Source: Pseudolysinimonas_A sp041984585 | Lineage (GTDB): Bacteria; Actinomycetota; Actinomycetes; Actinomycetales; Microbacteriaceae | Direction of reading: 5' to 3' | NCBI GenBank assembly: GCA_041984585.1 | Contig: JBHIXX010000004.1 | Coordinates: 41,048-105,047, forward strand | Length of the DNA: 64,000 nt | Shown here: positions 10,697 through 18,817 of the stretch, one piece after another | Layout of the letters: the number at the start of each line of letters is the position of its first letter | Position numbering within the stretch: the stretch's first letter is position 1 | Position numbers and translations under genes: made by a program | The notes under the pieces: generated by a model | What the model was told of the DNA's origin: nothing | Database searches by the model: none | What the model saw: only the letters and a program-made list of their open reading frames with translations

Positions 10697-11370
10697 GAGG
10701 CCCCTCCCAGGTGGCGGCGCACGACGGCGAGCAGGTCGGCGTCGGTGCCGGGGTGCGCGGAGCGGTTCTCGCCGTGCACGTGGCGAGTGAGCACCACGTC
10801 GTCGAGTTCGATGCTCGCGACCCCGGCTCGGCGTGCTCGCGCGAACCAGTCGGGGTCGTCACCGCCGTAGCGCAGGTCCTCGTCGAATCCGCCGATCTCG
10901 GCGAAGAGCGGCCGCCGGGCGAGCAACGCGCCCGGGATGATGCCGGCCTGCGGGGAGTCCAGCCACTCGGGGCGCACCCAGGACGGCCGCTCCGCGCCCT
11001 CGTCGAGCACGATCCGCTGGCGGCCGGTCACGTAGCCCGCGTCGGGCGACGCGTCGAGGGCGGCGAGCCGCACCGCGAGCGATCCGGACGGCCAGGCATC
11101 GTCCTGATCGAGGAACGCGATCAGCGGGGCGGACCCGGCCGCGATGCCGATGTTGCGCGCGTGCGCCACGCCGCCGTTTGTCGCGAGGGTGACCGGGCGC
11201 ACCCGCGGGTCGGCCTCGGCCAGCCGCCGGACGACGTCGGCCGACCCGTCGGGGGACGCGTCGTCGACGACGAACACGGTCACCGACTCGCCCTGGTCGA
11301 GCACGCTGCGCACCGCGCGCTCCACGACGCGCTCGCCCCGGTAAACGGGGATGATGACGTCAACGGCCAC
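10693..11370 (-). CDS. GT2-family glycosyltransferase
   Basis: A 225-aa GT2 family enzyme. Motifs: 'VDVIIPVYRGERVV' at the N-terminus, 'VAHARNIGIA' and the DxD-type 'IAFLDQDDAWPSG', then 'GGDDPDWFARARRAG'. It is paralogous in layout to the next gene in the operon. I chose the GTG at 11370 because the fold starts there; the open frame further upstream lies inside the HprK-like gene. It overlaps that gene by 11 nt. Donor sugar and acceptor cannot be read from the sequence. Confidence 0.85.
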   Translation of the reverse strand: MAVDVIIPVYRGERVVERAVRSVLDQGESVTVFVVDDASPDGSADVVRRLAEADPRVRPVTLATNGGVAHARNIGIAAGSAPLIAFLDQDDAWPSGSLAVRLAALDASPDAGYVTGRQRIVLDEGAERPSWVRPEWLDSPQAGIIPGALLARRPLFAEIGGFDEDLRYGGDDPDWFARARRAGVASIELDDVVLTRHVHGENRSAHPGTDADLLAVVRRHLGGAS

Positions 11371-12382
11371 CGGCCACCCCCGGGTGAACGGCGGCGTCCG
11401 CCTCGCGGACGAGGCCGTCGACGACGGCGACCATCTCATCGAGCTGCGCCCGTCCGAGCACGGCGACCGGGGCGGCCCGCAGGACGGCGCCCGTGCGGCG
11501 CATCACCTCCTGCTCGAAGAACGGGAACTGCGCGACCGTGTTCGGCGCGGTGCGCAGCAGCGCCTCTCCCGCCGGGACCGTGCGCAGCCCGCCCGCCTCG
11601 GGCTCGAGGATCAGCGTCGCGACGAGCCGCGACGCGCGGGCCGCCATCGACGCGCCGAAGGCTTCGGCGAGGAAGTAGATGTCCTTCTCGGCCTCGTCGT
11701 CCCAGAGCGGGGCGGGCCAGTCCGGAGAGATCGGCAGGACGGGAGCGGGGCGGATCTTCGCGGTCGGGTACACGCCGAACACTTCGGGCGCCTCAGCGGT
11801 GAGCGCCACCTCGACGACGTTGTCGCCGAGGTAGTCGTAGCCGACCCCGAGCAGCGCTCGGGTGAGGGTGCTCTTGCCGGCGTTGCCGGTGCCGGCGAGC
11901 AGCACAGCCGCCCCGTCGCGCGCGACGCCACCGGCATGCACGACGACGTTCCCGTCGAGGATCGCCAGCCAGTGCAGCAGCGGCCGCAGGAACTCTGCCC
12001 GGTCGCGCGGCGGCACGCCGTCGCCGGGATGGTAGAGCGCGACGCGGCTCTGCGGGTGCAGCGCGAGGAGCTTCGCGCTGTCCGGATTGCGCAGCACCAC
12101 CCAGTCGGTTCCGACGCTGTCGAGCAGGGCGCCGTAGGGCGCGAGCCGAGCAGCGGCCGGGACCCGGAGCGGGGCGACGTCGGCATCGGCGAGCACGTGC
12201 AGCCGCACCGCGGCAGCACCACGCGCGGGCGGCAGCCCGGCGAGCGGCACGTGGGAGGACATCCCCTCGGCGCAGGCGACCTCGAGGTCGCGGGCGCCGA
12301 ATCCGACCCGGCGCGTGACGGGGTCGCGGTCGACCACGCGATCGCGGAGAGCGGCGAGGTCGGCGAGCAGGTCGCCGATCAC
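11360..12382 (-). CDS. HPr kinase-like P-loop kinase (HprK-related)
   Basis: A 340-aa protein with an HprK/P-type P-loop, 'AGTGNAGKSTL' (K170). The P-loop is preceded by 'DGNVVVHAGGVARDGAAVLL', the strand pattern typical of HprK-related kinases, and followed by 'YDYLGDNVV' in the Walker-B position. There is no HPr-binding signature and no PTS gene nearby, so it is not the classical HPr kinase. Related kinases encoded next to PqqD-like proteins phosphorylate or are thought to phosphorylate small partners; one lasso-peptide kinase is an example. The GTG start sits 7 nt after GGAGG that overlaps the pqqD-like gene end. Confidence 0.8.
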   Translation of the reverse strand: MIGDLLADLAALRDRVVDRDPVTRRVGFGARDLEVACAEGMSSHVPLAGLPPARGAAAVRLHVLADADVAPLRVPAAARLAPYGALLDSVGTDWVVLRNPDSAKLLALHPQSRVALYHPGDGVPPRDRAEFLRPLLHWLAILDGNVVVHAGGVARDGAAVLLAGTGNAGKSTLTRALLGVGYDYLGDNVVEVALTAEAPEVFGVYPTAKIRPAPVLPISPDWPAPLWDDEAEKDIYFLAEAFGASMAARASRLVATLILEPEAGGLRTVPAGEALLRTAPNTVAQFPFFEQEVMRRTGAVLRAAPVAVLGRAQLDEMVAVVDGLVREADAAVHPGVAGGR

Positions 12383-12383
12383 G

Positions 12384-12791
12384 TCATCCCTCCGCGACGT
12401 GCGGCCAGCCCCGGGAGGCGTCGACCTCGTGGATCGGGTCGAGACCCAGGATGTCTTCGAGGTCGGTGAACTCCTCGAGCTTGAAGCCGTCGAACTCCCA
12501 CGGGGGCACCGGCACGACCGGATCGGCGGGCGACGCCACGCGGAGCAGCTCCCGCTCCAGCAGGTCCGCGACGATCGCCGCGAACCCGGGCTCGGCCTCC
12601 GGGCGATTCGCACAGGCGGCGAGCACCGTCTCGGGCGCGGCCGCGGCGTCGAACGACGCCCACAGCCGGGTGCTCGGCGCGTCGAGCCGGAAGTAGTGGC
12701 CCGAGGCGAGGTCGATGACCACGGCCTCGGCGCCCTGGACGTCGAAGATGACGTTCGGACGGTTGATGGTAAGCGGCGTGTCGGGGTGCAC
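12384..12791 (-). CDS. PqqD-family protein (RRE-like)
   Basis: A 135-aa protein whose first 90 residues fit the PqqD fold: 'RPNVIFDVQGAEAVVIDLAS' followed by 'GHYFRLDAPSTRLWASFD' and a helical 'AAIVADLLERELL' segment. PqqD-like domains bind peptides (RiPP recognition elements) or act as partners of kinases. The last 40 residues ('WEFDGFKLEEFTDLEDILGL') are an acidic extension. The GTG start is the best available but has no strong Shine-Dalgarno. It lies between the GT4 gene and the HprK-like gene, and its stop is next to that gene's GTG. Confidence 0.78.
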   Translation of the reverse strand: MHPDTPLTINRPNVIFDVQGAEAVVIDLASGHYFRLDAPSTRLWASFDAAAAPETVLAACANRPEAEPGFAAIVADLLERELLRVASPADPVVPVPPWEFDGFKLEEFTDLEDILGLDPIHEVDASRGWPHVAEG

Positions 12792-12850
12792 GAAGCGGGA
12801 GCCTAGCGCAGCAGGGTCGGCGGGCCGCCCCGCTGCGGCGCCCGTCAGGG

Positions 12851-13873
12851 TCAGCGACCGAGCGCCGTCGCGAGCATTCCCGCCACCCCTGCGCGGTAGC
12901 GTTGGGGCGAGAAGCGATGGCGCACGAACTCCCACCCTGCCCGCGAATGCTGCTGCCAGGTGTCGTCGTCGCGCAGCGCGTCGAGCGCCGTCGCCCACTC
13001 CTCCGCCGTCTCGGCGCGGATCACTCCGGGCGTCGCCCCGCCCGCGTCGGCGAGCCCCTCGACCGCGTACCGCGTGCCGATCACGGGGGCGCCGAGCGAG
13101 AGGTAGTGCACCGTCTTGCGCTTCATCCCCGCCCCGAAGCGCAGCGGGGCGATGCCGACGCGGGCGCCGCCGATGATCGCGTCGAGGGCCTCGTCGTCGG
13201 GGGTGCCGACGAACCGCACCCCGTCGACGTCGGCGAGGGCGCCGGGGGCCGGCCAGGCGCCGCAGATGAGCAGCTCGGCCTGCGGAACGCGGCGCCGATG
13301 GCGGGGCCAGACCGCCTCGATGAACCAGCGGACGGCATCCGCGTTGGGGGCGTGGGCGGCCGCGCCGACGAAGACGATGCGCTCCGAGGGCGCGGAGGGC
13401 GGGGACGCGGGGGACGGCATGGCCCAGTAGTCCATCGCGATGCACCGCGACCCGGGGAACTCCTGCGCGCCGCGCTCCGCGTCCTCCCGGGTGGGGAGCA
13501 CGGCGAGATCCGCCGCGGCGTAGCACCGGGCCTCGACGAGGCGCATGATGCGGGCGGCCCCCGGCGCGACGCCGCCGACGACGCCCTCCTGCAGGCCGAG
13601 GCGCACGAAGTGCAGGTCGTGACCCAGGTAGATCAGCGGCACGCCGAGCGGCCGCAGCAGCGGTTCAAGTCGGGCGAACAGCCCGGGTCGACTGATGATG
13701 ACGGCGTGCGGTCCGAAGGCGCGCACCCGCTCGGGCAGGTCACCGGCGGCCTCGAGGGCGAGCAGCACCTCGTGCCCGAGGTCGGTGAGCGCGGCGAGCA
13801 GGTCCGCGTCGGCGCGCGCGCCCGCGTCCCGATCCGGCGTCAGGGTGTCCGCCTCGCACAGCGCGATCCGCAT
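12851..13873 (-). CDS. GT4-family (group 1) glycosyltransferase
   Basis: A 340-aa GT-B glycosyltransferase. The C-terminal donor-binding half is clear: 'RIVFVGAAAHAPNADAVRWF' and the family signature 'APLRFGAGMKRKTVHYLSLG', then 'PVIGTRYAVEGL'. It is the promoter-proximal gene of the six-gene leftward operon. The ATG is preceded at 6 nt by TAGCCT, a -10-like element, so the operon message is probably leaderless. Donor and acceptor unknown. Confidence 0.85.
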   Translation of the reverse strand: MRIALCEADTLTPDRDAGARADADLLAALTDLGHEVLLALEAAGDLPERVRAFGPHAVIISRPGLFARLEPLLRPLGVPLIYLGHDLHFVRLGLQEGVVGGVAPGAARIMRLVEARCYAAADLAVLPTREDAERGAQEFPGSRCIAMDYWAMPSPASPPSAPSERIVFVGAAAHAPNADAVRWFIEAVWPRHRRRVPQAELLICGAWPAPGALADVDGVRFVGTPDDEALDAIIGGARVGIAPLRFGAGMKRKTVHYLSLGAPVIGTRYAVEGLADAGGATPGVIRAETAEEWATALDALRDDDTWQQHSRAGWEFVRHRFSPQRYRAGVAGMLATALGR

Positions 13874-13913
13874 CCGACCAGGCTAGGACGCCACCGTCGC
13901 CGCTCCGGCCGCG

Positions 13914-14720
13914 CTAGTACGTGACGACGCCCGGCGTCCCGCCGCCTGCGGCGATGGCGTCGCCGGTGATCGCGACGCTGCGTGGCGAGCACAGGAACGC
14001 GATCACGTCGGCGAGCTCCGACGAGTCGACCATGCGACCGATGATGTTGCCGACCATGTCGCGCTCCACCTCGGCCGCGGTGCGGCGCTGCACGGCGGCC
14101 TGGTCGGCGACGCGCTGGGCGACCGCCTCGGTACGGGTGAGTCCCGGATGCACGACGGTCACGTTGATCCCGTGCGGCCCGAGCTCGTCGGCGAGGTTCT
14201 TGGTGATGGCCGAGACGCTGATGTTGCGCACCGTCTGCGCAACCGAGCCGGAGCGCCGCGCGCCGAGCCCGCTCACGTTGACGATGCGACCCCATCCGCC
14301 CTCGATCATGGACGGGGCGCAGGCGCGGGCGGTGCGCAGATAGCCGAGCACCTTCTCCTCGAACTCCTCGCGCATGGCGTCGTCGCTGGTGCGGGTGGCC
14401 GCGGTGTTCTTGCCCGGATGCCACGGCGACGCCGCCGTGTTGACGAGGATGTCGATGCCGCCGAACTCGTCGACGACCCGCGCGACCGCGGCCTGCACGC
14501 TCGCGTCGTCGCGCGAGTCGACCTCGACCCCGAGCACGCGGCCGCCCGCCTCGGCGACCCCCGGCTCCGCGGCGATCCCGTCGGCCGCCTCGGCGACCTC
14601 GGTGCGCGCCGCCACGGCGACGTCCGCGCCCTCCCGGGCGAGGGCGACCGCGACGGCCCGGCCGATGCCGCGGGTGCCGCCGACGACGAGGGCGCGCTTG
14701 TCTCCGAGCTGCAGGTCCAT
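13914..14720 (-). CDS. Short-chain dehydrogenase/reductase family protein lacking the catalytic Tyr
   Basis: A 268-aa SDR with a Rossmann start 'VVGGTRGIGRAVAVALAREG' (residues 12-31), the 'ILVNTAASP' strand in place of NNAG, and 'IVNVSGLGARRSG'. In the catalytic YxxxK position it reads 'SAITK', so the lysine is kept but the tyrosine is replaced by serine. The following 'LGPHGINVTVVHPGLTRTE' is normal. It may bind NAD(P) without the classical mechanism or use another substrate. The start has TACCCT 6 nt upstream (leaderless). Confidence 0.8.
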   Translation of the reverse strand: MDLQLGDKRALVVGGTRGIGRAVAVALAREGADVAVAARTEVAEAADGIAAEPGVAEAGGRVLGVEVDSRDDASVQAAVARVVDEFGGIDILVNTAASPWHPGKNTAATRTSDDAMREEFEEKVLGYLRTARACAPSMIEGGWGRIVNVSGLGARRSGSVAQTVRNISVSAITKNLADELGPHGINVTVVHPGLTRTEAVAQRVADQAAVQRRTAAEVERDMVGNIIGRMVDSSELADVIAFLCSPRSVAITGDAIAAGGGTPGVVTY

Positions 14721-14819
14721 CCCGTCAGGGTAGGACCCGGTGCGCGTCGGCGGCACCCCTCGGGACGGCCTCCCGTCACGTTCGGCGCGCTCCCGGTCGA
14801 TGCGCGTACCGTGATCGGC

Positions 14820-15164
14820 ATGAGCGACTCCCTCGCGCTGAAGATCTCCGACGACGGCCCCGTGCTCGCCGACGTGGCCGACGCGACCGACCTGCTCGGG
14901 CAGCTGTGGGGCACCGGCGCCGACACCATCGCCGTGCCGGTGGGTCGCTTCGCGCCGGAGTTCTTCGACCTGAGCACCCGGGTGGCCGGCGAGATCGCTC
15001 AGAAGTTCGTCAACTACCGCGTGCGGCTCGCCGTGGTGGGTGACGTGTCGGCCTACGAGCAGCGCAGCACCGCGTTCCGCGACTGGGTGCGCGAATCGAA
15101 CCGCGGCGACCACGTCTGGTTCGTGCCCGACGACGCCGCGCTCGAGGAGCGGCTCGCCGACTGA
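14820..15164 (+). CDS. DUF4180 domain protein
   Basis: A 114-aa cytoplasmic protein that fits DUF4180: 'DATDLLGQLWGTGADTIAVP', 'FFDLSTRVAGEIAQKFVNYR' and 'RLAVVGDVSAY', ending 'DHVWFVPDDAALEERL'. Function is unknown; members are often annotated as alpha/beta hydrolase-like without evidence. The start is supported by TACCGT 7 nt before the ATG. It is divergent from the SDR gene. Confidence 0.8.
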   Translation: MSDSLALKISDDGPVLADVADATDLLGQLWGTGADTIAVPVGRFAPEFFDLSTRVAGEIAQKFVNYRVRLAVVGDVSAYEQRSTAFRDWVRESNRGDHVWFVPDDAALEERLAD

Positions 15165-15289
15165 GCGACGGCGACCCGCCCACGGCATCCGGGCCGGGTT
15201 CCTGGCATTCGAGCCCGGTGACGCACGTCGGGACGCCGCGCGGGACCGCTAGGCTCTCGGCCGTCACACCTGACGAGAGAAGGGGCCCG

Positions 15290-16162
15290 ATGGCCGAGCG
15301 GAAGACCACCAAGAAGGTCGTGAAGGTCGAAGTCGACGAGAGCGCGTCGAAGAGCTCCGGCTCGTCGTCGGGGTCGTCCGACTGGAAGCCGAGCGCCGAG
15401 GCGAAGAGTCAGGCGACCGGCCTGCGCGTCGGCGCGTGGGCGTTCTGGCTCGTCGCGCTGATCGGCGAGGCGCTCGCCGTCTACTGGCTGGTCTGGCTGG
15501 AGCCGTTCAAGCCGACCGCCGAGGCGCCGTGGTACCTCGACTCCGACAACGCCATGTTCGTGCTGATCGGCATGCTCGTCGGCATCGGGCTGCTCGCCGT
15601 CGCCGGCTCGCAGCTGTGGAAGAAGGCCAACCGCCTCGACCCCGCCAAGAAGGCGGAGCCGTTCCGCTTCTTCGTGCAGAACCAGCTCGGCGCGATCATG
15701 ACGATCATCGCCTTCCTGCCGCTGATCATCCTGATCTTCCTCAACAAGGACATGGACGGGAAGCAGAAGGGCATCGCCGGTGGCATCGGCATCGCGGTGC
15801 TCGTCATCGCCACCCTGCTCGGCATCTCGTGGAACCCGCCGTCGGTCGAGGAGTACGCCAACGAGGGCCAGATCGGCGACTACACCGAGATCGTCGAAGA
15901 GCTGACCGGTCAGGACTACGTCACCTGGACGGCGAGCGGCGACGTCTACCACCTGTGCCTCGACGCCTCCGCGGTCAACCGCGAGTCGGCCGACAACGCC
16001 ATCTACGAGGGCACGGTGGATGCCGCCCACGCCGACGGCAAGGAGGGCCTGACCCTGCAGGTCGACCAGGAGCTCGACCAGTGCGGCCTGCCCGAGCCGG
16101 AGAACCTCGACGACATCGAGGACGAGATCCGCGAGCTGCGCGAGACCGTCGACGCTGGCTGA
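15290..16162 (+). CDS. Membrane protein of unknown function with charged N-terminal tail
   Basis: A 290-aa protein. Residues 1-45 are a Lys- then Ser-rich hydrophilic tail. Four hydrophobic segments follow (about 50-70, 85-105, 130-150 and 160-180), then a 110-residue acidic soluble domain containing two cysteines ('VYHLCLDAS' and 'ELDQCGLPEPEN'). The start has GAGAGAAGGGG upstream, and a TAGGCT -10-like element lies about 35 nt before it. I do not recognise a named family. No neighbour suggests a role. Confidence 0.75.
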   Translation: MAERKTTKKVVKVEVDESASKSSGSSSGSSDWKPSAEAKSQATGLRVGAWAFWLVALIGEALAVYWLVWLEPFKPTAEAPWYLDSDNAMFVLIGMLVGIGLLAVAGSQLWKKANRLDPAKKAEPFRFFVQNQLGAIMTIIAFLPLIILIFLNKDMDGKQKGIAGGIGIAVLVIATLLGISWNPPSVEEYANEGQIGDYTEIVEELTGQDYVTWTASGDVYHLCLDASAVNRESADNAIYEGTVDAAHADGKEGLTLQVDQELDQCGLPEPENLDDIEDEIRELRETVDAG

Positions 16163-16179
16163 CCCGCACCACTCCCCGC

Positions 16180-16215
16180 GACGGCGGGTCGGGCGTTCGC
16201 GTCCGGCCCGCCGTC
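16180..16215 (+). terminator. Hairpin between convergent genes
   Basis: GACGGCGGGTCGG (16180-16192) pairs with CCGGCCCGCCGTC (16203-16215) with one G-U, giving a 13-bp stem and a 10-nt loop. There is no U tract, as is common in high-G+C terminators. It could serve both the membrane protein gene and the convergent NAD(P)-binding protein gene. Confidence 0.5.
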
Positions 16216-16240
16216 CGCGTATGAGGTGACGGGGTGGGCG

Positions 16241-16888
16241 TCAGTCGGCCCGCAGCGCCTCCGCGATGGGGGTGTCGCCGGAGTTGAACCGGATGGTGCG
16301 TCCGCTCGTCGCGGGCTCGACGAGTGTCGCGGCGATGACGGCGGCGACGTCGGCGCGCGGCACCGATCCCGAGACCTCTGCGGTCGCGTCGATCCGTCCG
16401 GTCGGCGGGTCGAGGGTGAGCGAGCTGGGGCCGAGGATCGTCCAGTCGAGCGTCGACGCCCGCAGGTGCTCGTCGGCGGCCGCCTTCGCCTCGGCGTAGG
16501 CGAAGAACGAGTGACCCGGGTCGATGCCGTGGTCGCGGCGGGCGCCGAAGTACGACACCATCACGTAGCGGTGCACCCCGGCGAGCCGCGCGGCGCCCAT
16601 CGACCGGATCGCGGCATCGCGGTCGACCGCGGCGGTTCGCGCGGCGTTCCCGCCACCGGCGCCGGCCGACCAGACGATGGCGTCGTAGCTGCGCACCAGC
16701 TCGGCGAGGGCCTCGACGTCGAGATACTCCACGTCGGCGACGATCGGGATCGCCCCGGTGGCCGCCACCTCATCAGTGTGGGCGGGATCGCGGATCACCG
16801 CGCCCACCTCGTCGCCCCGCTCCGCGAGGAGGGGGTGCAGCAGGAGGGCCACCTTGCCGTGGCCGCCGATCACCAGGATTCGCGCCAT
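16241..16888 (-). CDS. NAD(P)-binding atypical SDR (NmrA/YwnB-like)
   Basis: A 215-aa single-domain Rossmann protein. It has 'ILVIGGHGKVALLLHPLLAE' at the N-terminus, 'AIVWSAGAG' after strand 4, and 'VSYFGARRDHGIDPGHSFFA' with 'YAEAKAAADEHLRAS' in the catalytic region, followed by 'LDWTILGPSSL'. It belongs to the atypical/NmrA-like SDRs, many of which act as sensors or NAD(P)H reductases. The start is supported by TAGCCT 6 nt upstream of the ATG. Confidence 0.82.
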   Translation of the reverse strand: MARILVIGGHGKVALLLHPLLAERGDEVGAVIRDPAHTDEVAATGAIPIVADVEYLDVEALAELVRSYDAIVWSAGAGGGNAARTAAVDRDAAIRSMGAARLAGVHRYVMVSYFGARRDHGIDPGHSFFAYAEAKAAADEHLRASTLDWTILGPSSLTLDPPTGRIDATAEVSGSVPRADVAAVIAATLVEPATSGRTIRFNSGDTPIAEALRAD

Positions 16889-16964
16889 CCGTCCAGGCTA
16901 CGGGGCCGCGCTCGACGATCCGGCGGGCCGGGCGTCGAGGCCGGGCCACTGACGGTGGCGCGAC

Positions 16965-17621
16965 TCAGCGGCGGGGAGGGCGCTCGCTGGGGCCCACGTG
17001 GTCGCGCAGCCAGTCGGTCCACGCCGACACCTGGCGCCACAGGTCGCGGAATTCATCCAGCGCGCCGGGCTCGTGCATCCACGGCGCGGGGTCCTCGCGG
17101 TGCCCGACCGCGAGGTTCTTGAGCCGCAGCAGGTCGATGCGGGGGTGCTCGGTCGAGAACCCCCGCGGCGCGGTCGCGACCACGTCATCCGTCATCGGCG
17201 TGAAGCCCGCCCCCGCGAGATCGGCGAGCGCCTGCTCGAGACCCGCCGCGCGACGGTCGTCGTCGACGATCGCCCGGAAGCGTGCGAGCTGGTCGGGCTG
17301 CGGCTGGTACACACCGCCGCCGACCAGGATGCCGTCGGCCCCGAGCTGCAGGTAGTGCGCGATGCCGTCGGCGGTCTTGGTGACCATCCCGAGGTGGTCC
17401 TTGTAGGGGCGCTTGTCGGCGCTGAACCGCACGTCGCGGTACGGCCGGAAGATGCCGACCGTGCCGAATTCAGGCTCCAGCTCCTCGGCGAGCGCCTCCA
17501 TCGGGCCGCGCACCCGCTCGTCGTAGCGGGGCTTGTTCGCCGTCCACCACTCCTTCGTGTTGTGGTCGTGCAGCTCGGCGTAGAACGCGAACGCATCGGG
17601 GTCGACGCCGGTGAACTCCAT
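16965..17621 (-). CDS. DUF2461 (TIGR02453-type) protein
   Basis: A 218-aa protein of the DUF2461 family. Diagnostic stretches: 'FYAELHDHNTKEWWTANKPR', 'FRPYRDVRFSADKRPYKDHL' and 'GGGVYQPQPDQLARFR'. Biochemical function is unknown. I took the internal ATG at 17621, which has TAGCCT 7 nt upstream (leaderless) and matches the usual family start; the open frame continues further upstream without support. Confidence 0.88.
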   Translation of the reverse strand: MEFTGVDPDAFAFYAELHDHNTKEWWTANKPRYDERVRGPMEALAEELEPEFGTVGIFRPYRDVRFSADKRPYKDHLGMVTKTADGIAHYLQLGADGILVGGGVYQPQPDQLARFRAIVDDDRRAAGLEQALADLAGAGFTPMTDDVVATAPRGFSTEHPRIDLLRLKNLAVGHREDPAPWMHEPGALDEFRDLWRQVSAWTDWLRDHVGPSERPPRR

Positions 17622-17688
17622 GCGCCCGAGGCTATTCCGCGAGCACCGCCGCTGCCGGAACCTGTCGGCTTTCCCGACACGTTCACGC

Positions 17689-17706
17689 GGTATCATGGGT
17701 GATACC
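17689..17706 (+). promoter_or_regulatory. Inverted repeat, likely operator of the RHH-Doc module
   Basis: GGTATCA-TGGG-TGATACC, a perfect 7-bp inverted repeat centred 17 bp before the antitoxin ATG. The TATCAT inside it resembles a -10 hexamer. RHH antitoxins typically bind such palindromes in their own promoter, so autoregulation is likely. Confidence 0.6.
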
Positions 17707-17714
17707 ATTCGTGT

Positions 17715-17918
17715 ATGGCCATGACTCTGCGACTGGATGACAACGAGACCGAGGCACTCCGTCGGCGCGCCGAGATCGAGGCGCGCTCCATGCAGGAGGT
17801 CGCGCGCGAAGCGGTGCGCGAATACATCGAGTCGCGCAGTCGGCGCGATCTGCTCGAATCGGCGCTGAATGCCGAGCTCCCCCGCTACGCGGAGGCGCTT
17901 CGGCGGCTGGGCGAGTGA
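17715..17918 (+). CDS. Ribbon-helix-helix antitoxin of a Doc-type module
   Basis: A 67-aa protein with the RHH pattern: an N-terminal strand 'MTLRLDDNETEALRRRAE' followed by helices ('RSMQEVAREAVREYIE') and a C-terminal tail 'RRDLLESALNAELPRYAEAL' that would bind and neutralise the toxin. It overlaps the following doc gene by 4 nt (GTGA). A palindromic operator sits just upstream. Partner and family context make antitoxin the best reading; DNA and toxin binding are inferred. Confidence 0.82.
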   Translation: MAMTLRLDDNETEALRRRAEIEARSMQEVAREAVREYIESRSRRDLLESALNAELPRYAEALRRLGE

Positions 17919-18292
17919 TCTACCTCGACGCCGACGACCTGCTGCACGTCGCGCGTCGCGCCATCGACGCGGAGCCCGCCGTGCGCGACGCCGGGCTCCT
18001 CGACTCCGCCGCCGCCCGCCCCCGCGCGACGCTGTTCGGCGCGGAGGCGTACCCGGACCTCGAGACCAAGGCGGCCGCCCTGGTGCAGTCGCTCGTCGGC
18101 AACCATGCCCTCGTTGACGGCAACAAGCGGCTCGGGCTCGCCGCGCTGATCGCGTTCCTCGGCATCAACGGACGGCGGCTCACCTGGACGAACGACGAGG
18201 CATACGACATCATCATCGCGATCGCGTCCGGCGAGCTGGACGACGTGGCGGCGATCGCCGCCCTGATCCGCGCTGGGTCCGACACGCGCTGA
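17915..18292 (+). CDS. doc: Doc (death-on-curing) family toxin, Fic fold
   Basis: A 125-aa Fic/Doc protein. The signature loop reads HALVDGNKR (residues 64-72), close to Doc HxFx(D)GNKR, with leucine in place of the usual phenylalanine. The characterised Doc toxin phosphorylates EF-Tu and blocks translation. The upstream RHH protein is the expected antitoxin, translated from a 4-nt overlap. Length and domain order are typical of chromosomal Doc toxins. Confidence 0.85.
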   Translation: MIYLDADDLLHVARRAIDAEPAVRDAGLLDSAAARPRATLFGAEAYPDLETKAAALVQSLVGNHALVDGNKRLGLAALIAFLGINGRRLTWTNDEAYDIIIAIASGELDDVAAIAALIRAGSDTR

Positions 18293-18357
18293 ACCGCCCG
18301 CACTCCGACGCCGCCAACGACCGCAGCCCGGCAACCGGGATTCGCCTCGGGGCGGGA

Positions 18358-18708
18358 TCAACTCCGGTTGACGTGCACCGCGCGCTGGACAAGCCGCGTG
18401 AACTGTTCCTCATTGAGAACGTCGCTCTCGAACAGATCGATCGCCCGACCCTGCGGCGCGTCGAGGCTCGCGTTGAACAGGCCGTCGGGATCGCTGATCG
18501 ACGACCCCCTGTTGAACTGGATCTTCACCTTGTTCTTCAACGGCTGCACGGTGCAGATCAAGCCCTCGAGCGAGAACGTCGGAACTCCTTCTGGATTGGA
18601 GGGCTTACGCCACTTCCGTTCCTCGACGAAGCCCGGTGCGGCCTCCCTGATCAGCGCACTGATGTCGGCGATCCGCCGGTCGCGCCAGTCTTCATCCACG
18701 GCCCACAC
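18358..18708 (-). CDS. DUF1801-like small protein
   Basis: A 116-aa protein that fits DUF1801 (YdhG-like fold): 'APGFVEERKWRKPSNPEG', 'KVKIQFNRGSSISDPDGLFN' and the C-terminal 'EEQFTRLVQRAVHVN'. Function is unknown. The start is uncertain between GTG 18708 and GTG 18699, neither with a strong Shine-Dalgarno. G+C is lower than in neighbouring core genes. It is the distal gene of three that follow copies of the ychF 3' end, which suggests acquisition. Confidence 0.7.
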   Translation of the reverse strand: MWAVDEDWRDRRIADISALIREAAPGFVEERKWRKPSNPEGVPTFSLEGLICTVQPLKNKVKIQFNRGSSISDPDGLFNASLDAPQGRAIDLFESDVLNEEQFTRLVQRAVHVNRS

Positions 18709-18758
18709 TTTGCCCGAAGCGCCAGAAAAGCACCACGCGGACGGGGTCCGCGACCGCC

Positions 18759-18790
18759 CTACACGTTGAAGCGGAATTCGACCGCATCGC
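18759..18790 (-). repeat. Copy of the ychF 3' end (distal)
   Basis: 28 of 32 bases match the last codons and stop of ychF (19592-19623), including the reading frame for VEFRFNV and TAG. It lies between the 83-aa gene and the DUF1801 gene. It reads like a displaced gene end left by an insertion. Confidence 0.75.
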
Positions 18791-18817
18791 GTCGCAACTC
18801 GACCGGTGCAGCCCCGC

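Noticed and set aside
11360..12382. Classical HPr kinase/phosphorylase of the PTS
   Set aside because: No HPr-interaction signature and no PTS genes. The PqqD and nucleotidyltransferase neighbours point to the HprK-related kinases.
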